Shown in pieces: positions 13,861 to 25,987 of a DNA stretch of 64,000 nt. The position numbers and the translations under genes are program-made. Source of the DNA: Protea cynaroides (Eukaryota; Streptophyta; Magnoliopsida; Proteales; Proteaceae). The stretch covers positions 87,621,902-87,685,901 of the forward strand of contig CM053274.1 in assembly GCA_028583415.1 (NCBI GenBank), in the 5' to 3' direction. Position 1 is the stretch's first letter. Each line of letters opens with the position of its first letter. Under the pieces are notes generated by a model. The model ran no database searches. It saw only the letters and a program-made list of their open reading frames with translations, and was not told where the DNA came from.

Positions 13861-14997
13861 TCATCGGAACAAGTTATTTCTCAAATAAGGTACGACATTA
13901 AATTTTACAACACAAAGAGAGTAAGAAAGCAATGCTCACAAAGTCTAAAAATAGAATAAAAAGTAGATAGTTTTTTTTTTTTTTTCAAAACATTAACGTA
14001 GAATTGAAATAGGTAGAGTGTTTATAGAATGCAAGTACCTCTTTATCATCTCTCTTTGTGAAGACATACATTTTTCTATGAAAGAAGTGTCTCTTCACAT
14101 GCCTATATGTGAATATGTGTCTATTATACATAAGTACCTTTACTAAAATAGGTACTAACTAAAAAGGCACCAACTTTGAGATTCAAAACTCTACGAAAAA
14201 CAAGTTTAAAAATCAAAACCTTGAAGGAACACGAACATGTCTATGGAACTAGGAGGGAAGCTGGGATAGGAAGGGAGACTGGTCAAGATGGATTCGGATC
14301 TTCAACTGGATGGATCTACTGCAGGTGAAACCACTTCGTTGCTTCAAACCAAAAGAGATAAAAAATGAAAATTTGTTTTTATTATAAACTTACATTATAT
14401 ATATAATATTCAATTATTAAATACAACATATTTTAAGCAATCTTCAATGTTTTCTATTTCGGTCGACTAGGTTTCTATGTACATTTTATCTTTTTCCAGA
14501 CACTGTAATAATAGAAACGTCATGCAATGAAACACCCTTTTAGGTTTTTACATGTGAGCTTTGAGCATGTCATGTATAAGATGTTATAAATAAGCATATA
14601 ATTAGAGGTGTATTTTTTTAAAATGTAAGTGGGTTGATATTGTAATAAGTTGATAAAGATCTATTTGTCACATGTGTAATTGTTTTTATTAAAAAAATTG
14701 CCACATGTCAAATTAAACCTAATTTCGCAAGACCAACAATAATCAATTATTGAATAAAAAATACACGTGGATGGGAAGATTTGTACTTTGTCTTATTTTT
14801 TTATTTTCAATCCATTGGGGTGTGGATTATAATTAGGAATGGCTCTGGGCAGATTTCATCAATACCTAAATATCTTATTCTTTTAAAATATTGCAAAAGC
14901 ATACTCACTAAACATGGCTGGGACTCTAATTGAGCCTAGAGGTTGAGGGACTTATCACTATCCGTGGTGTGGGTTCCATACCTTATGGGTCCTACAT

Positions 14998-15478
14998 TTA
15001 GGGGAGTCAACGGATTGATCTAGGCTGATTTTGATCCGGGCCAAGTTAGTATCTAGTTTTTTAGGGCCTGATTGAAATATGTCTATTAATAGTTGGGTTG
15101 GGGGGCTGTACTGTACACATTAACTAACAGGCCAGTTTGGTATTAGTTTGTTATCAAGTTGGGCTTATCGAGATGACTTCGGATCAGTTCGATTTTGGGT
15201 CCACTTACTGGCCCTGTAAAGGATGTCATCTTACTTTTGTGCTGATGGGGTTGACTCTCATATGTTCAAATCATTGACAATTCAGGCTTTATCTGTTCGG
15301 GCTTGATTGGTCAACTTAATAGTTTGGTTTTGGGCTAGTCCGGACTAGACCGGTATTCAGACGTATTATAACAAGCTAACCCGAAACACATCCACTATCC
15401 ATTTTCTGGGTCAGTTTCGGATTAATTCGGGCCAACTCAGTTTGGGCTACCAGTTGAATCCCAAAATTGATACCCCTA
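14998..15478. mobile_element. Probable non-autonomous DNA transposon, GC-richer than flanks
   Basis: The left end AGGGGAGTCAACGG and the right end, in reverse complement AGGGGTATCAATTTTGGG, resemble inverted termini. Between them repeated GGGCC, GGGTC and TTCGG words occur. A related GGGCC-rich stretch follows at 15555-15970. No coding region was seen. Confidence 0.45.
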
Positions 15479-16512
15479 CCTACGCCCCATGGATGATGAT
15501 GGATAATGTGTCAAAAGACTTTCACGTAAACAATGTTGTTTTGAAGGAATGCCAATGTGGCCCTGTTGGCCCAAACCCATCCTAACCCGTTATGAGCCTG
15601 AATAAGGCCTAGGCTGAGATACCCAGGCCCTAAGGGCATGTCAACACTGGAAATTTCTAGCTTTGAGTCAGGGCCGGGACTGGCCTAGCTTGAGGCCTTG
15701 GGCTAAGCAAGGCCCGGACCTGCCTGGCCCTGTGTTCTTCTTCTTCTTCCTCCTCTTGTTTTTTCTTCTTCTTCCCCATCTTATTCTTTTTTCCTTCTCT
15801 TCTCCTGGCCTAATCCAACCCCTACATCTTCCTTCCCCCACCCATGGTTAGGGTCAGGCCACTCTAAGTCAAAGCCGGAACGAGCTGGGCCTAAGCCCAA
15901 CTAAGTGGACTTATGGTTGGGTGGGTTTTAGAAAGGCCCCCCAACCCATTCCTGTTGCAGTCCTATATTCAATTTATTTGGTTTCAAATTGATTCCCTTA
16001 TTTGCTCTCTTCCCCCGGTCTATAACCCATTATTGGAGGAATCTTCCACGTCACACCAACTATATTTGGATAAAAAATGAACTTTTTTTTGTCAACGAAG
16101 AGCCTATATGGTTAAAGAAAAAAAGATGTCAGTGCAAAATCCACACGATAGTAAAAACATGAGAAGACATGGGAAAACATCCCTACAATTCTTAAATCCG
16201 AATTTCATTAATACTTATAAGAATAATAATTAATGTTATTCGGGAGAAAGGCCAACATGTTGCACTATGGTATTATTAAATCTTGATCGGATCACAAGGA
16301 ATTTGTGAGGACACTCTTATAGAATTGTTGTTTATTGGAACCTTCCCATTAAATTTGAATAGAAGGTTCCCTAGAGAACAGTTATTTATTTATTTATTTA
16401 TTTATTTTGATGCACATGCATGTTTGTATACATAAACTTTTATCATAATTTAAATAGAAAGTTAGAAGAAGAGCAAATAAAAAGTGTAGGGGCCGCAATA
16501 AGGCAAATACGT

Positions 16513-16588
16513 TCACCTAATATGAAGCTCTTTCAATGAAAAACAATCGATCACCTAATATGAAGCTCTTTCAATGAAAAACAATCGG
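16513..16588. repeat. 38-bp perfect tandem duplication
   Basis: TCACCTAATATGAAGCTCTT and the rest of the unit occur twice head to tail (16513-16550, 16551-16588) with at most one difference at the outer edge. Confidence 0.92.
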
Positions 16589-17046
16589 AAAAAAAAGAAG
16601 AGATCCCAAAAAAGCATCTTGGAATAGTCTCATGAGAGTTCTTTAAAAATGCAAGAATTATCCACTCCATCCATTGAATTTTTGTGACCAAAACTTTGTA
16701 AATATGTCCATATATTGACATACATGGTGGCTTATATAATTGAAATAAAAAGTCAAATTTACCAACAGACTTATCATCCAACTACTAAAGTAAGATAGCC
16801 AAATCATTGACTCCGTGCTACCCAAAAAAATCAGTCTCCGGAACCTCAAAAAGGAAATACTTGCTGATTAGCCAGTGAATATATATTTTATCTAATTGTC
16901 ACATGTGAATTGTTTTTATTAAGAAAATTGTCACATGCCAAAGTAAACATTATTGAACAATCTGAATATGAAAATACAAGAGGATGGGAATATTTGTACC
17001 ATGTCTTATTTTTTTATTTTTTTGGTAAATTAACACATACTATACT

Positions 17047-17262
17047 CTCCTCCCAGTGGTCTGGGAGGACAGTGGCAACCTATCCTGGATGGTTGCCACA
17101 TGACTCTCAATGAATCCGAGACCCACGTTTGAGCCGACACCCAGTCGATAAGCCAAGCCGACAGAGGGTGTCGGCTCGGACGTGAGTCTCGGATTTAACG
17201 AGAGCCACGTGGCAACCATCCGGGATAGGTTGCCACTGTCCTCCCAGAACCACTGGGAGGAG
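17047..17262. mobile_element. 216-bp fold-back MITE
   Basis: The left arm (17047-about 17142, starting CTCCTCCCAGTGGT) and right arm (about 17168-17262) are inverted repeats of about 95 bp, roughly 90 percent identical, with a loop of about 25 bp. The arms share GGGAGGACAGTGGCAACC and GAGCCGACACCC. It is GC-richer than its surroundings and has no coding capacity. I see no convincing target duplication. Confidence 0.85.
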
Positions 17263-17452
17263 ACGATGTAAATCCACCCTTGTAGTTCACTTTGATTCTA
17301 GATACTCTAATAAGTTGTTGAACCAGATTTGTACTACCCTTTAACTTAACACCATAATAACAAACCAGTCCAGTCTTACGATTTAACCCATTTATTCTCT
17401 GGAACTTGAACAAAATACCCTTTGGTATTAGATGAAAAGTCTAAAATACCCT

Positions 17453-17610
17453 TTAACCCATTTATTCTTTTTAATCCCTCGTCTCCCTCCAACAAAACAT
17501 CATTTATCATTCGAGTTTTGCTACCGATTTAACCCATTTATTCTCTTTAATCCCTCATCTCCCTCCATCAAAACATCCTTTGTTGTTCAAGTTTTGCTTC
17601 CTACTGAAAG
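17453..17610. repeat. 76-bp imperfect tandem duplication
   Basis: TTAACCCATTTATTCT, TTTAATCCCTC, TCTCCCTCC and AAAACATC recur with 76-bp spacing (17453 and 17529). Confidence 0.8.
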
Positions 17611-18099
17611 AGAAAGACGAAGTAGTAAAGCTTCACTGAAGACTCACCTGGACTCCGTCAGAGAGCGTTTTGGCAGAAATAGAGAAATAGAGAGAAGAAA
17701 TCCATGTTTTTCTCCATTCGCTTCAGTTTCCTCCTTTTGGTTCTAGTGGTTGGGCTTCGGTGCAATTGTGCTCTAGATTTTTTAACAGGAGATGTAAAGA
17801 GAAAGGTCTGAGTTTTCTTGAACAGCAAGGCAGGCTTGCAATTGGGGAATTTTGGGTGTTTAGGTCGGTCTTCGCCTCTTCTTCTCCAGTCCTCTCATCT
17901 CTCTGCTACATCCTGAACGAACTTCTCCTCATTTCTTCGCCTCTTGAGACTGATTTCGAAACCCAATATCCTTTGTTGGAAACTTGAAAACCACTGTTAA
18001 GGCGGCGGCTAGGGTTGGTTGGGCCCTCTTTCTTTGATTTAGTGAGTTGTAGGCCGAAGTGATCTCAGAGACTAATAATGGTTTTCTAAGTGTTGCTTA

Positions 18100-18531
18100 T
18101 GTTAGAATTTTTAATGCAAGTTAGAGTTTTTCCCATGGGATTTCCCATGAACCCTAACGAATCCACCACACAGATAACTAGAATACAATGGACAATAAAA
18201 GAGATGATAGAACACATACAATTTGCTGTAGATTGCTTTTTGACCATTTCCTATAGCTTGAATGCTTCGATTAGAATCTTCTACAGCCTCATTGGGATCC
18301 CTTTTGCCTCTGTGAGTATGGGAGCAACAGAGAGATAAAACCAATGGCTGCAGGGACCCTAACCATTGTATTTATAATACAATCCCTAACCCAGAATCAT
18401 TCCCACAGTGGAACGGATTAGTAGTCTCTAACCAGTGATGAACCAGACCTGAACCGGTCAAACCAGTAATTGAACTCCCACTTAACAATTGGTTAGGTAA
18501 TTGATCAAGCCCACACAACAGGAATCTAACA
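18100..18531 (-). mobile_element. Copia LTR (3' LTR of a minus-strand element)
   Basis: The 432-bp segment begins TGTTAGA and ends TCTAACA, a short inverted terminal repeat with TG..CA ends. On the minus strand a TATA box (TATTATAAATA, about 18370-18381) lies inside. It is preceded at 18532-18545 by CAAGTGGGAGATT, a polypurine tract typical of copia elements. The 5-bp flank on the far side is GCTTA (18095-18099). I did not find the matching 5' LTR. Confidence 0.82.
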
Positions 18532-18795
18532 ATCTCCCACTTGGGCTAGATTAATTACAAAACCACCGTCGAAAAGTGTAGCCATGGAATCCTATTACAT
18601 AATAAACCGTCATCAAACTTTGATCCACTCATCAAGCCTACCAATGTCGAGCAACAGCGGAAAATACTCCAACATATCTGGTGTATTACCTTCTGTCAGC
18701 TACATACAAGGGTCTACTTAATGATATGAATCGCCTAGAGACATGTATAGATGAAAATATTATTTCATGTGGGTCCAGATCGAATAATCTTCGAT

Positions 18796-18967
18796 CTAAT
18801 TGCCTTGATAAAACCTCAGAGGCAATAAACCTTGATATTGATCGTAGCAAACCGTCACATACCCTTTTGGTCAATGTCGTACTAATTGCCTTGATAAAAC
18901 CTCAGAGGCAATAAACCTTGATATTGACCGTAGCAAATCGTCACATACCCTTTTGGTCAATATCGTA
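18796..18967. repeat. 86-bp tandem duplication in copia 3' region
   Basis: Two head-to-tail copies, 18796-18881 and 18882-18967, each start CTAATTGCCTTGATAAAACC and differ at only a few bases. They lie in the non-coding part between pol and the LTR. Confidence 0.9.
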
Positions 18968-18990
18968 CTTTGGCACACCACCATGAACTA

Positions 18991-19086
18991 TGGCTAAATA
19001 CCGCCCTGTTCATTTGGCTTAATACCGCCTTGTTCATTTGGTTAAATATCGCCTCGTTCATTTGGCTAAATACCGCCCTTGTCAAT
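18991..19086. repeat. Four 24-bp tandem units (TGGCTAAATACCGCC...)
   Basis: Four units of 24 bp, consensus TGGCTAAATACCGCCYTGTT followed by CATT, diverge slightly from each other. They lie just beyond the 86-bp duplication in the same copia 3' non-coding region. Confidence 0.88.
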
Positions 19087-21769
19087 GACATGTCAATGAA
19101 TACACAACATAGCAATAAATGAATGCTGAAATAAAAATAACCATGGTAATAAATATCTGTGCCAAAACTATTGGCAATGTAAATAAACATAATTAACTAA
19201 ATCATTATCAATGTGAGAAAAGTCTCCCACTAACCAAGCACATTTAATGAATTAACCATTTCTATATTAAACATACAGTCCCTTGAAGACTCCCCTTGAC
19301 AAAACCTTCTTCAGAGAATCTACAATCAAGATGTTTAACGAATGTGCTCTACAATGATATAAATTCTTTGACCTTTTTCTCTCACCTAAAGAGATTTGAA
19401 ATCCGATCTCTATTATGTTTTGAATTACAAGATTTCACATTATTCTTTGAGAACAACACAGCTAAACCGCTGTCACAATACATCTCAATAGGCCTAAGTA
19501 AAACTTACAACCTTTCAGGTCTGAAAGATAACTTTTCAATCAGATATGCTACTTATTAGTTTCACATATAGTTATAAAATTTACCTTATCAGGAGGGTAA
19601 TGCATGGATAAACTTCTGTACATTTTTTTCCAAAGGGTACATCTACCATCATAACAAAAAAATTGAGATGGGATTCAAGCCACCAATGCAATCACCAAAA
19701 CACTACATCACAATAGCCAAGAGTGTCACTACTGCCACAAATGAGTAGATAATCCTTGGTCCTCTGCAAATACCGCATGACCTTTCTATTCCCGTTGTTC
19801 AGTGAGCTATACCAGCATCCAACTAAAAATGTCTTAAAACACTCTAAATAAAGGCTATGTGAGAATAAATATAATCTTGAACATACACCAAGCTCCGTAC
19901 TTCAGATGCTCTCTCAACATCATTTCTTGAACATAACTCTGTCAATTTGTCTCCTTTACTGATTTAAGCATCTGCAACTTAACTGTTATGCTTGTACATT
20001 TAATCATTCGAGATCACGAATAACGTATACCCTTTGAGATAAACCCAGTTCCATTTTTCCTGTCACGAGGAAACTCAATGTCAAGTACAAAAGTACTTAC
20101 TCACACATTCTACATTTCGAATTTATCAAACATTGAAACTATGGTTTCAACAGGTAAACCATGTCACTGCTGGTCAGTGATTAACCATCAACATATATAA
20201 CTAGGAAATAAATCCACTCCCACTGACCTCTATATATACATAATGATCAATGATAATCTCAACAAAGTTTTAAGAAGATACAACTCTGTTAAACTTCAGG
20301 TACCACTACTTGGATGTTTGCTTAATCCACATATTGACTTTACAAGTCTATAAAATAGATTTTCTTTCTTCTTTACCTCAAAACCTTATGGGTAAAGCCT
20401 ATAAACACCTTCTTTCAGATTTTCTTTGATCAAAACGATCTTTATATCTATCTGATGCAACTCCAAAATAAAATACACAACTAAGACCTCAAAGATTTGA
20501 AGTCTATACTTTTCATTCTCTTTGTGTGATTTCACTTCGCTACAAGTTTTACTTTACTTTTCATTCTCTTTGTGTGATTCCACTTCGCTACAAATTTTAC
20601 TTTGTAGCAATCAATTCTCCCACTGGAATCACACGTTTTCTTATATATCCATTTGAGCCTATGAGTACACCGCTCATGACAAGAGCATAAAATCTCAAAT
20701 TTCATTGATGTTCATAAATAACGATACATCATTTATGACTAGTAATCACTCAAAAGTAATTTCATTATTGACAACTTGCTCAAAACTATTGGGATCTTCA
20801 TCTTGTCCAATGCCAAAATATCTATTTTGAGGTATAACATGTGATGAAATCACAGATCTACATGGTCTATTATATCTCCTCATTGTCTTATCTAGCTCTG
20901 GTATTTTGGCTATGCATCAACCTGAATGAAGATAATTTCAACAATTATCTCATTACACTCTGATAATATTTTTGATACCTCAACTAATTGTTCCACAACA
21001 ATTTTCATGTGATCTCATTAAACTTATGTTTCTTGGATGTGACTGCTAATCAACATCATCAATGAATCCTGCTGAATCCTTCAGACATGAGTGGATATCC
21101 CAAAAAATGATAACTCAATGTCTTAAAATAATCACTCTCTCACGAGTGTTATGAAAACACGTTACTTTTACAGTTCCAATCAAGAAAACAACTTGGACTG
21201 AAATCAACTTACATGGCACCCTATTAATACTATAGGCTGCAGAATTGATCATTCCAAAAGAGTTAATATATTCTCAAGTTCTCTTGATCATATCTATTTG
21301 TTACTCTTTTGTTGTTGAATCTCATCTACATGATGCTAAGCCATAAGCTTTAGTACTTGTAAACATTTGGCTAAAAAATATTGGGAGTATATCATTATCA
21401 CCCAATCTTCCTTAACAATTTACATTCTCCTTCAGATCCAACAGTCTTAATCCTTTTATGAAATATTTTTCCCTTAAACAATCCTTACAAGTAAGTAAGT
21501 CATTAACTTTAGGGGTTTCTAGAATTCTGTTCTTTACAACCTTTTTACAGTCTTTCCTTATATAAGAGTCATAAATGTCTTTGCTAAGGATGGAATTAGG
21601 ATATACTGTTTATCTTCTATAACTAAGTAAACTACAGAAAGCAAATAAGGGTTTTAAAGAGGGAGTGGCTTAAAGAGGGAGGAAAGAAAGAATATGGCTT
21701 ACTAACCTCTCGTTGGTTATTAGACTTCCCTTCTGCTGCAACTTTCTATATATCTTCCTCTGCTGCAAG

Positions 21770-21970
21770 TTCCTCTGGATCTTCCTCTGCTGCAAGTTCC
21801 TCTGGATCTTCCGGCGGTCGGCTTCCCATTCAATGATTCAGGTATGTCGAGCAGGTCTGCAAATTTCTTTTTTTTCCTCCTCCTTCCCTCTCTCAGAGTC
21901 TCAGTTTTCAGTTTCCCTCACCCTCTATTCTCTCTCAGAATCGACATCGTCTCAGAGTCTACAGTTCTCA

Positions 21971-22002
<32 letters not shown>

Positions 22003-22070
22003 GGCTTGTGAATCGACTTCGTCTTCTGAGTTCTGATCTTCTCCCTTAACGCTCACCCTCACCCTCTATT
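21770..22070. repeat. CT-rich region with TGCTGCAAGTTCCTCTGGAT and (CCCTCA)n repeats
   Basis: A unit of about 27 bp (CTCTGCTGCAAGTTCCTCTG) is repeated at about 21756-21810. Five CCCTCA units follow at 21971-22003, with a short second run at 22049-22068. The unit differs from the plant telomere repeat CCCTAAA. Confidence 0.8.
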
Positions 22071-23103
22071 TTCTTCTCAACCCTAATCCTCACCGCCTAT
22101 TTTCATTCCTGGAAACAGTTTGGAGTTTTCTCATCATCCTTAGAATCTAATCTCCACATATTTGTTATTGATATTATCTTGATCTGTTGACATTTGGTAC
22201 ATATATGTTCAGATTTGCATTGTTTGTCCAACTGGTTTATTGTTTTGCTGACTGGTGAAAATCCACAATCCATGTCCTTGTGATCTTGCAATCATCTTTA
22301 CAAGGCCTTGCCCTCACTTTTTACTGTCATTCTTGTGAGTTCTCTTGGATTCATTGATTGTGGTTTAATCCTTCCTAGTTGAAGCCAAAGAAGGATATAG
22401 TGAACCCGAAAACTTAAGTTTGAAGCATAAAGGGTAATACATGTTCTTTTGGTTTTCAATGGTGGAGTTCCATGGCAGGACCAAGAATGAAAATTGGTCC
22501 AGGAATTAACTTCAACTAATTGAGATATTTGCTTCATGAGCAGCATTATTTTTTCTAATGCAGATTTTATAAATAAAACTTCGAATTTTTGTTTTACTTT
22601 TTGACTTTTAGTTTCTGTAAGATCCATATGTGCATGAAAGAAATAGGTCAAAATTTTTATCCTCCATTACAATTCTTTGTTGAAGATTCAATTGATATAT
22701 ATTTCCAGTTACAAACTTCTAATTCACTATTTATCACCTTCTTTCTTCTTTTGATCTGTTGAAGTCTGGATATGGAGGAAATTTCATCTATTCCTCAACA
22801 ATTTGTGTACATCCTCTTTTGTAGTGGACCAAATAGCAAAAGCTTTAGTTATTAAACCAAATTAACTTACAGGTAGTCTCACCATAATTAAACCATGAGT
22901 TCTGCCCCTGTTTTCTGACTTAGAATTTAAAAATTTTGGGAAGCACCATTTGCATCCCATTGCAAGTAAGAACCAGTAGTCTTAAAGAATAGAGGAGACG
23001 TGATAATGATGAGGAATTTGGAATTCCAAATCACTATAATCCTTGATGTTTGATTAAGTAATTGCCAACTAATCTTATTTTGATATTGATTAGACTTCTT
23101 TTG

Positions 23104-23657
23104 AAATCCAGATGGAAATCCAGATGCCTATGTACCTGGCATGGTTTCAATTGGCCCTTATCTCCATGAGAAGGAACACTTACAATCCATGGAATCATTT
23201 AAGATACACTACTTGGGAGAGTTTTTAAGCCGAAGATTTCCAGCAAAATTGGAGAATTACGTTAAAGCCATGACAGATTTGGTTGATGTTATCCAGAAGT
23301 AAAAACTGGAAGAAAGAGGTTTGTGATGATGGTGGTGGATGGTGGTTTCATTCTCCAGCTACTACTCAAGATCAAGAGAGACGACAATTTCACTATTAAG
23401 TCCTTGGGACACTAGTGTATGTTTTAATGGACCTGATGTTGATCGAAAATCAGCTTTCCTTGTTTGTTCTTGAGGAGTTATACTGAGTATTCATTGGGGA
23501 TTCTCATGGAGCAGTTGATGATGCATGCACTCTTAGAGATCTTATTTATCGGACTTTGGGTACCTTTTATTATACTATGGCGAGGTACCTTTGGTAGTTT
23601 ACAATTCAACAGAATTTCTCTTTTGATACATCATTGCCTATGAGTTCATTGGCACCT
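23104..23657 (+). pseudogene. DUF247 (UPF0481) pseudogene, N-terminal and middle part
   Basis: In one frame NPDAYVPGMVSIGPYLHEKE, MESFKIHYLGEF and LENYVKAMTDLVDVIQK match the start of plant DUF247 proteins (known: plant-specific, C-terminal membrane anchor, function mostly unclear). A TAA follows at 23301. The next part continues in other frames (RFVMMVVDGGFILQLLL, then DLMLIENQLSLFVLEELY) with more stops. It runs straight into an inverted copy of itself. Confidence 0.85.
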
Positions 23658-24028
23658 ACGAGTATCATTATATCATAGAGAAGGTACACAAGTGCTAATG
23701 AACTCATAGGCGACGAGGTTTTGGAAGAGAAATTATGTCGAATCGTGAACTACCAAAGGTATCTCGCCAAAGAGCCATGGTAAAATAAAAGATACCCAAG
23801 TTTGACAAATTAGATCCCCAAGAGTGCATTTATTAGCAGCTACTCCATGAGAATCTCCAATGAATACTAGGTATAATTCTTCAAGAACAAAGAAGGGAAG
23901 CTGATTTTCGATCAACATCAGGTCCATTAAAGCATACATGTTCCAAACGGCTGAATAGTGCACTTGTCATCCCTCTTGATCTTTGAGTAGTAGCTCGAGA
24001 ATGAAACCATCATCACAAACCTCTTTCT
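23311..24028. repeat. 718-bp inverted repeat (hairpin) built from DUF247 sequence
   Basis: The arms, 23311-23657 and 23681-24028, are reverse complements over about 345 bp. The outer end is AGAAAGAGGTTTGTGATGAT and the inner end CCTATGAGTTCATTGGCAC, with small indels and a loop of about 23 bp. A transcript from either strand would fold into a long, nearly perfect duplex. Confidence 0.9.
23681..24028 (-). pseudogene. Inverted copy of DUF247 middle part
   Basis: The minus strand encodes DLMLIENQLPFFVLEELY, FIGDSHGVAANKCTLGDLI and neighbouring residues, the same region found on the plus strand at 23311-23657. The two copies are separated by about 23 bp. This copy is slightly better preserved in the ENQLPFFVLE motif but is also interrupted. 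Confidence 0.88.
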
Positions 24029-24029
24029 C

Positions 24030-24335
24030 ATGGTTTCAATGGGCAACCCAAGTGACGTGGTTAAATTATTCCGCAATCTCATTAGATATGTTCCAATAAG
24101 TACTGATCATACCCCGGCACGTACAATCCACCGTGACTTGATGAAGTATTACAACAGACGATGGAAGGCAAGCTTAATGCTTAACTACTTCAACACTCCA
24201 TGGTCACTCATATCAGTTGTTGCTGCCGTAATTATCCTCGCCTTGACCTTCATGCTAACCATTTATGCTGTTTTATTTCATAGATTGTTAATTATTTTGT
24301 TCAATCTTATATATATATATATTACTATAATGTAA
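24030..24335 (+). pseudogene. DUF247 C-terminal fragment with membrane anchor
   Basis: This 101-codon open stretch encodes LFRNLIRYV, then RRWKASLMLNYFNTPWSLIS and a hydrophobic helix (VVAAVIILALTFMLTIYAVLF). These are the C-terminal features of DUF247 proteins. It abuts the inverted repeat, so the gene body between the N-terminal and C-terminal parts is scrambled. The ATG at 24030 is fortuitous. Confidence 0.8.
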
Positions 24336-24604
24336 CTTGCTATTTCCTTCTTCTTTATTACAATGGATGTACTCTCCTACATTTGCGCATGCAAGCTAGA
24401 TATTTGACATATATCACTTCCTCTCTCTCATTGGAGAATTATTCAGTAGTGAGAATAGTTTGGAATGATTCATTTAGATAATTTAAGTATGATAAAAAAA
24501 AATGCAGTCAAATAATAAGATTTATATATAATAAAATTCGGTTTGGAATCGATTTGAGAATTATTTGTTTGTCAAAAAAATCGGATGTTCATTAGTAATA
24601 TTTA

Positions 24605-25926
24605 GAATAAATTTCAGCTACCACCCAAAATAGTTTTGAAACATCACATACCACCCACAACTTTCAAAAAACATCACCTACCACCGAAACATTTACCACC
24701 GTTAATCAAATAGATCCATTCCGTTAAACATATACCATTAGTTCCTGATGTCATCTAAAATCAATCTTAAAATGGACAATAATACCATCTTCTTCTCTCA
24801 AGTTCTTTTAAAAACAGTAAAAAACCCTCTTGCTCTGAAAGTGTTCCTCGCCGAAGACGATATCAAGCTTCATGTTCTTTGTGCATCTCTTCATCTTCGT
24901 TGATGCCTATGCCATTCTCGAATCTGTGCATCAAACCTCATCATCGAAAGTTTTGTGGAGAGCCAAGCGACGAAAATAGCAGGATTTCGGGCACCTGGAA
25001 TTTCTAGCAGATCATAAGCATTGATCACTAAGAAAAACTTAATCCCCTGGATTATACAGTTCGGTACGAAGGTTCTCCCCTGGAACCATCAAAATTTGAA
25101 ACAAAAGTGTTGGCATTAACCGAATAATTGGTACCAATTGGTTCTTTCAAGTTAATCGATGCCTCCTAGATGATTTAAAGAACAAGGGAATATTATCCTT
25201 CTTAAACTCTATCAGGAATCTGCAATTGCAAAAACCACTCATTCCTAAAACCTGGAATATTATCCTCCTCAAACCAGGGAAGATGAGAGAAGAGTTAGAA
25301 ATCAAGAGCAAAGAAGAAAGGATTTCAGAGATTTTTTCGAATCGCTCTAAAGGTAAGAGTTGTTTGCTCTTTTCCATGGCTTCTTTCTTCAACACGGAAT
25401 CGTTGTTCTCTTGGCTAGTCCTGCTACTAAATCTGCTGCAAGTTCAGCATCACTGATGCCTTTGGCTAGAAAATCTCGATCTTCCCCCTTTTATTAGGTT
25501 AGCGCTGACTACATCACTCTGAAATTTTTCCTCTGTTTCGTCTTCTTGAACTTGGTCCGGTTGTCCTTCATTTCCCTAACCATCGTCTTTGATCTCCAGA
25601 TGGTTCTTCTCCACAAGCTCACTGAACAACAACGAACCCACCTTCGACAACCCTTGTTTTTCTCGATTGTTGCAGAGAACCTAGTACCTTTTCAGGCAAT
25701 TTTTTTTTTTTTGGTAAAATTTTTCAGGCATTGATTTGTGCATTTCAGAGATACAATAAATTTGTTAATTTCGTTATGATGGGAAAAAAAAAAACAAAAG
25801 GGTACAAATGTCTAACAGTGATTCAGTCTCTTCCGTCAGTTACTTGGGTGTAATTGATGTTTTTTAAAAGTTGTGGGTGGTAGGTGATATTTCAAAACTA
25901 TTATGGATGGTAGCTGGAATTTATCC
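24605..25926. mobile_element. Non-autonomous Mutator-like element
   Basis: Terminal inverted repeats of about 75 bp start GAATAAATTTCAGCTACCA on the left and GGATAAATTCCAGCTACCA in reverse complement on the right, both followed by AATAGTTTTGAAA and TACCACCCACAACTTT. A perfect 9-bp target duplication, TAATATTTA, flanks it (24596-24604 and 25927-25935). Nine-bp duplications and long TIRs are hallmarks of Mutator-like elements (known). No transposase is visible in the 1322 bp. Confidence 0.92.
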
Positions 25927-25987
25927 TAATATTTACTGTATTTGTTTTTCATTACCAATTAATATACCATTCTTTTATTGCATGTAA

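Larger units (their letters stand above)
18532..21450 (-). mobile_element. Degenerate Ty1/copia retrotransposon internal region
   Basis: Read on the minus strand, broken pieces of copia pol appear in the proper order: integrase end (AAYSINRVPCKL, near 21230), reverse transcriptase (LELHQIDIKIVLIKENLK and KKSIYGL, about 20480-20310; LVIYVDG replacing the YVDD box, about 20200), then RNase H (KVMRYLQRTKDYLL, about 19780; IEMYCDSGLAVLFSKNN, about 19490-19440), ending near 19230. Many stops and frameshifts break it. The 700 bp between pol and the LTR are non-coding and contain tandem repeats. gag and the 5' LTR were not recognised, so the 5' limit is approximate. Confidence 0.85.

Noticed and set aside
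21965..22003. Interstitial telomere repeat
   Set aside because: The unit is CCCTCA, not the plant telomere unit CCCTAAA.
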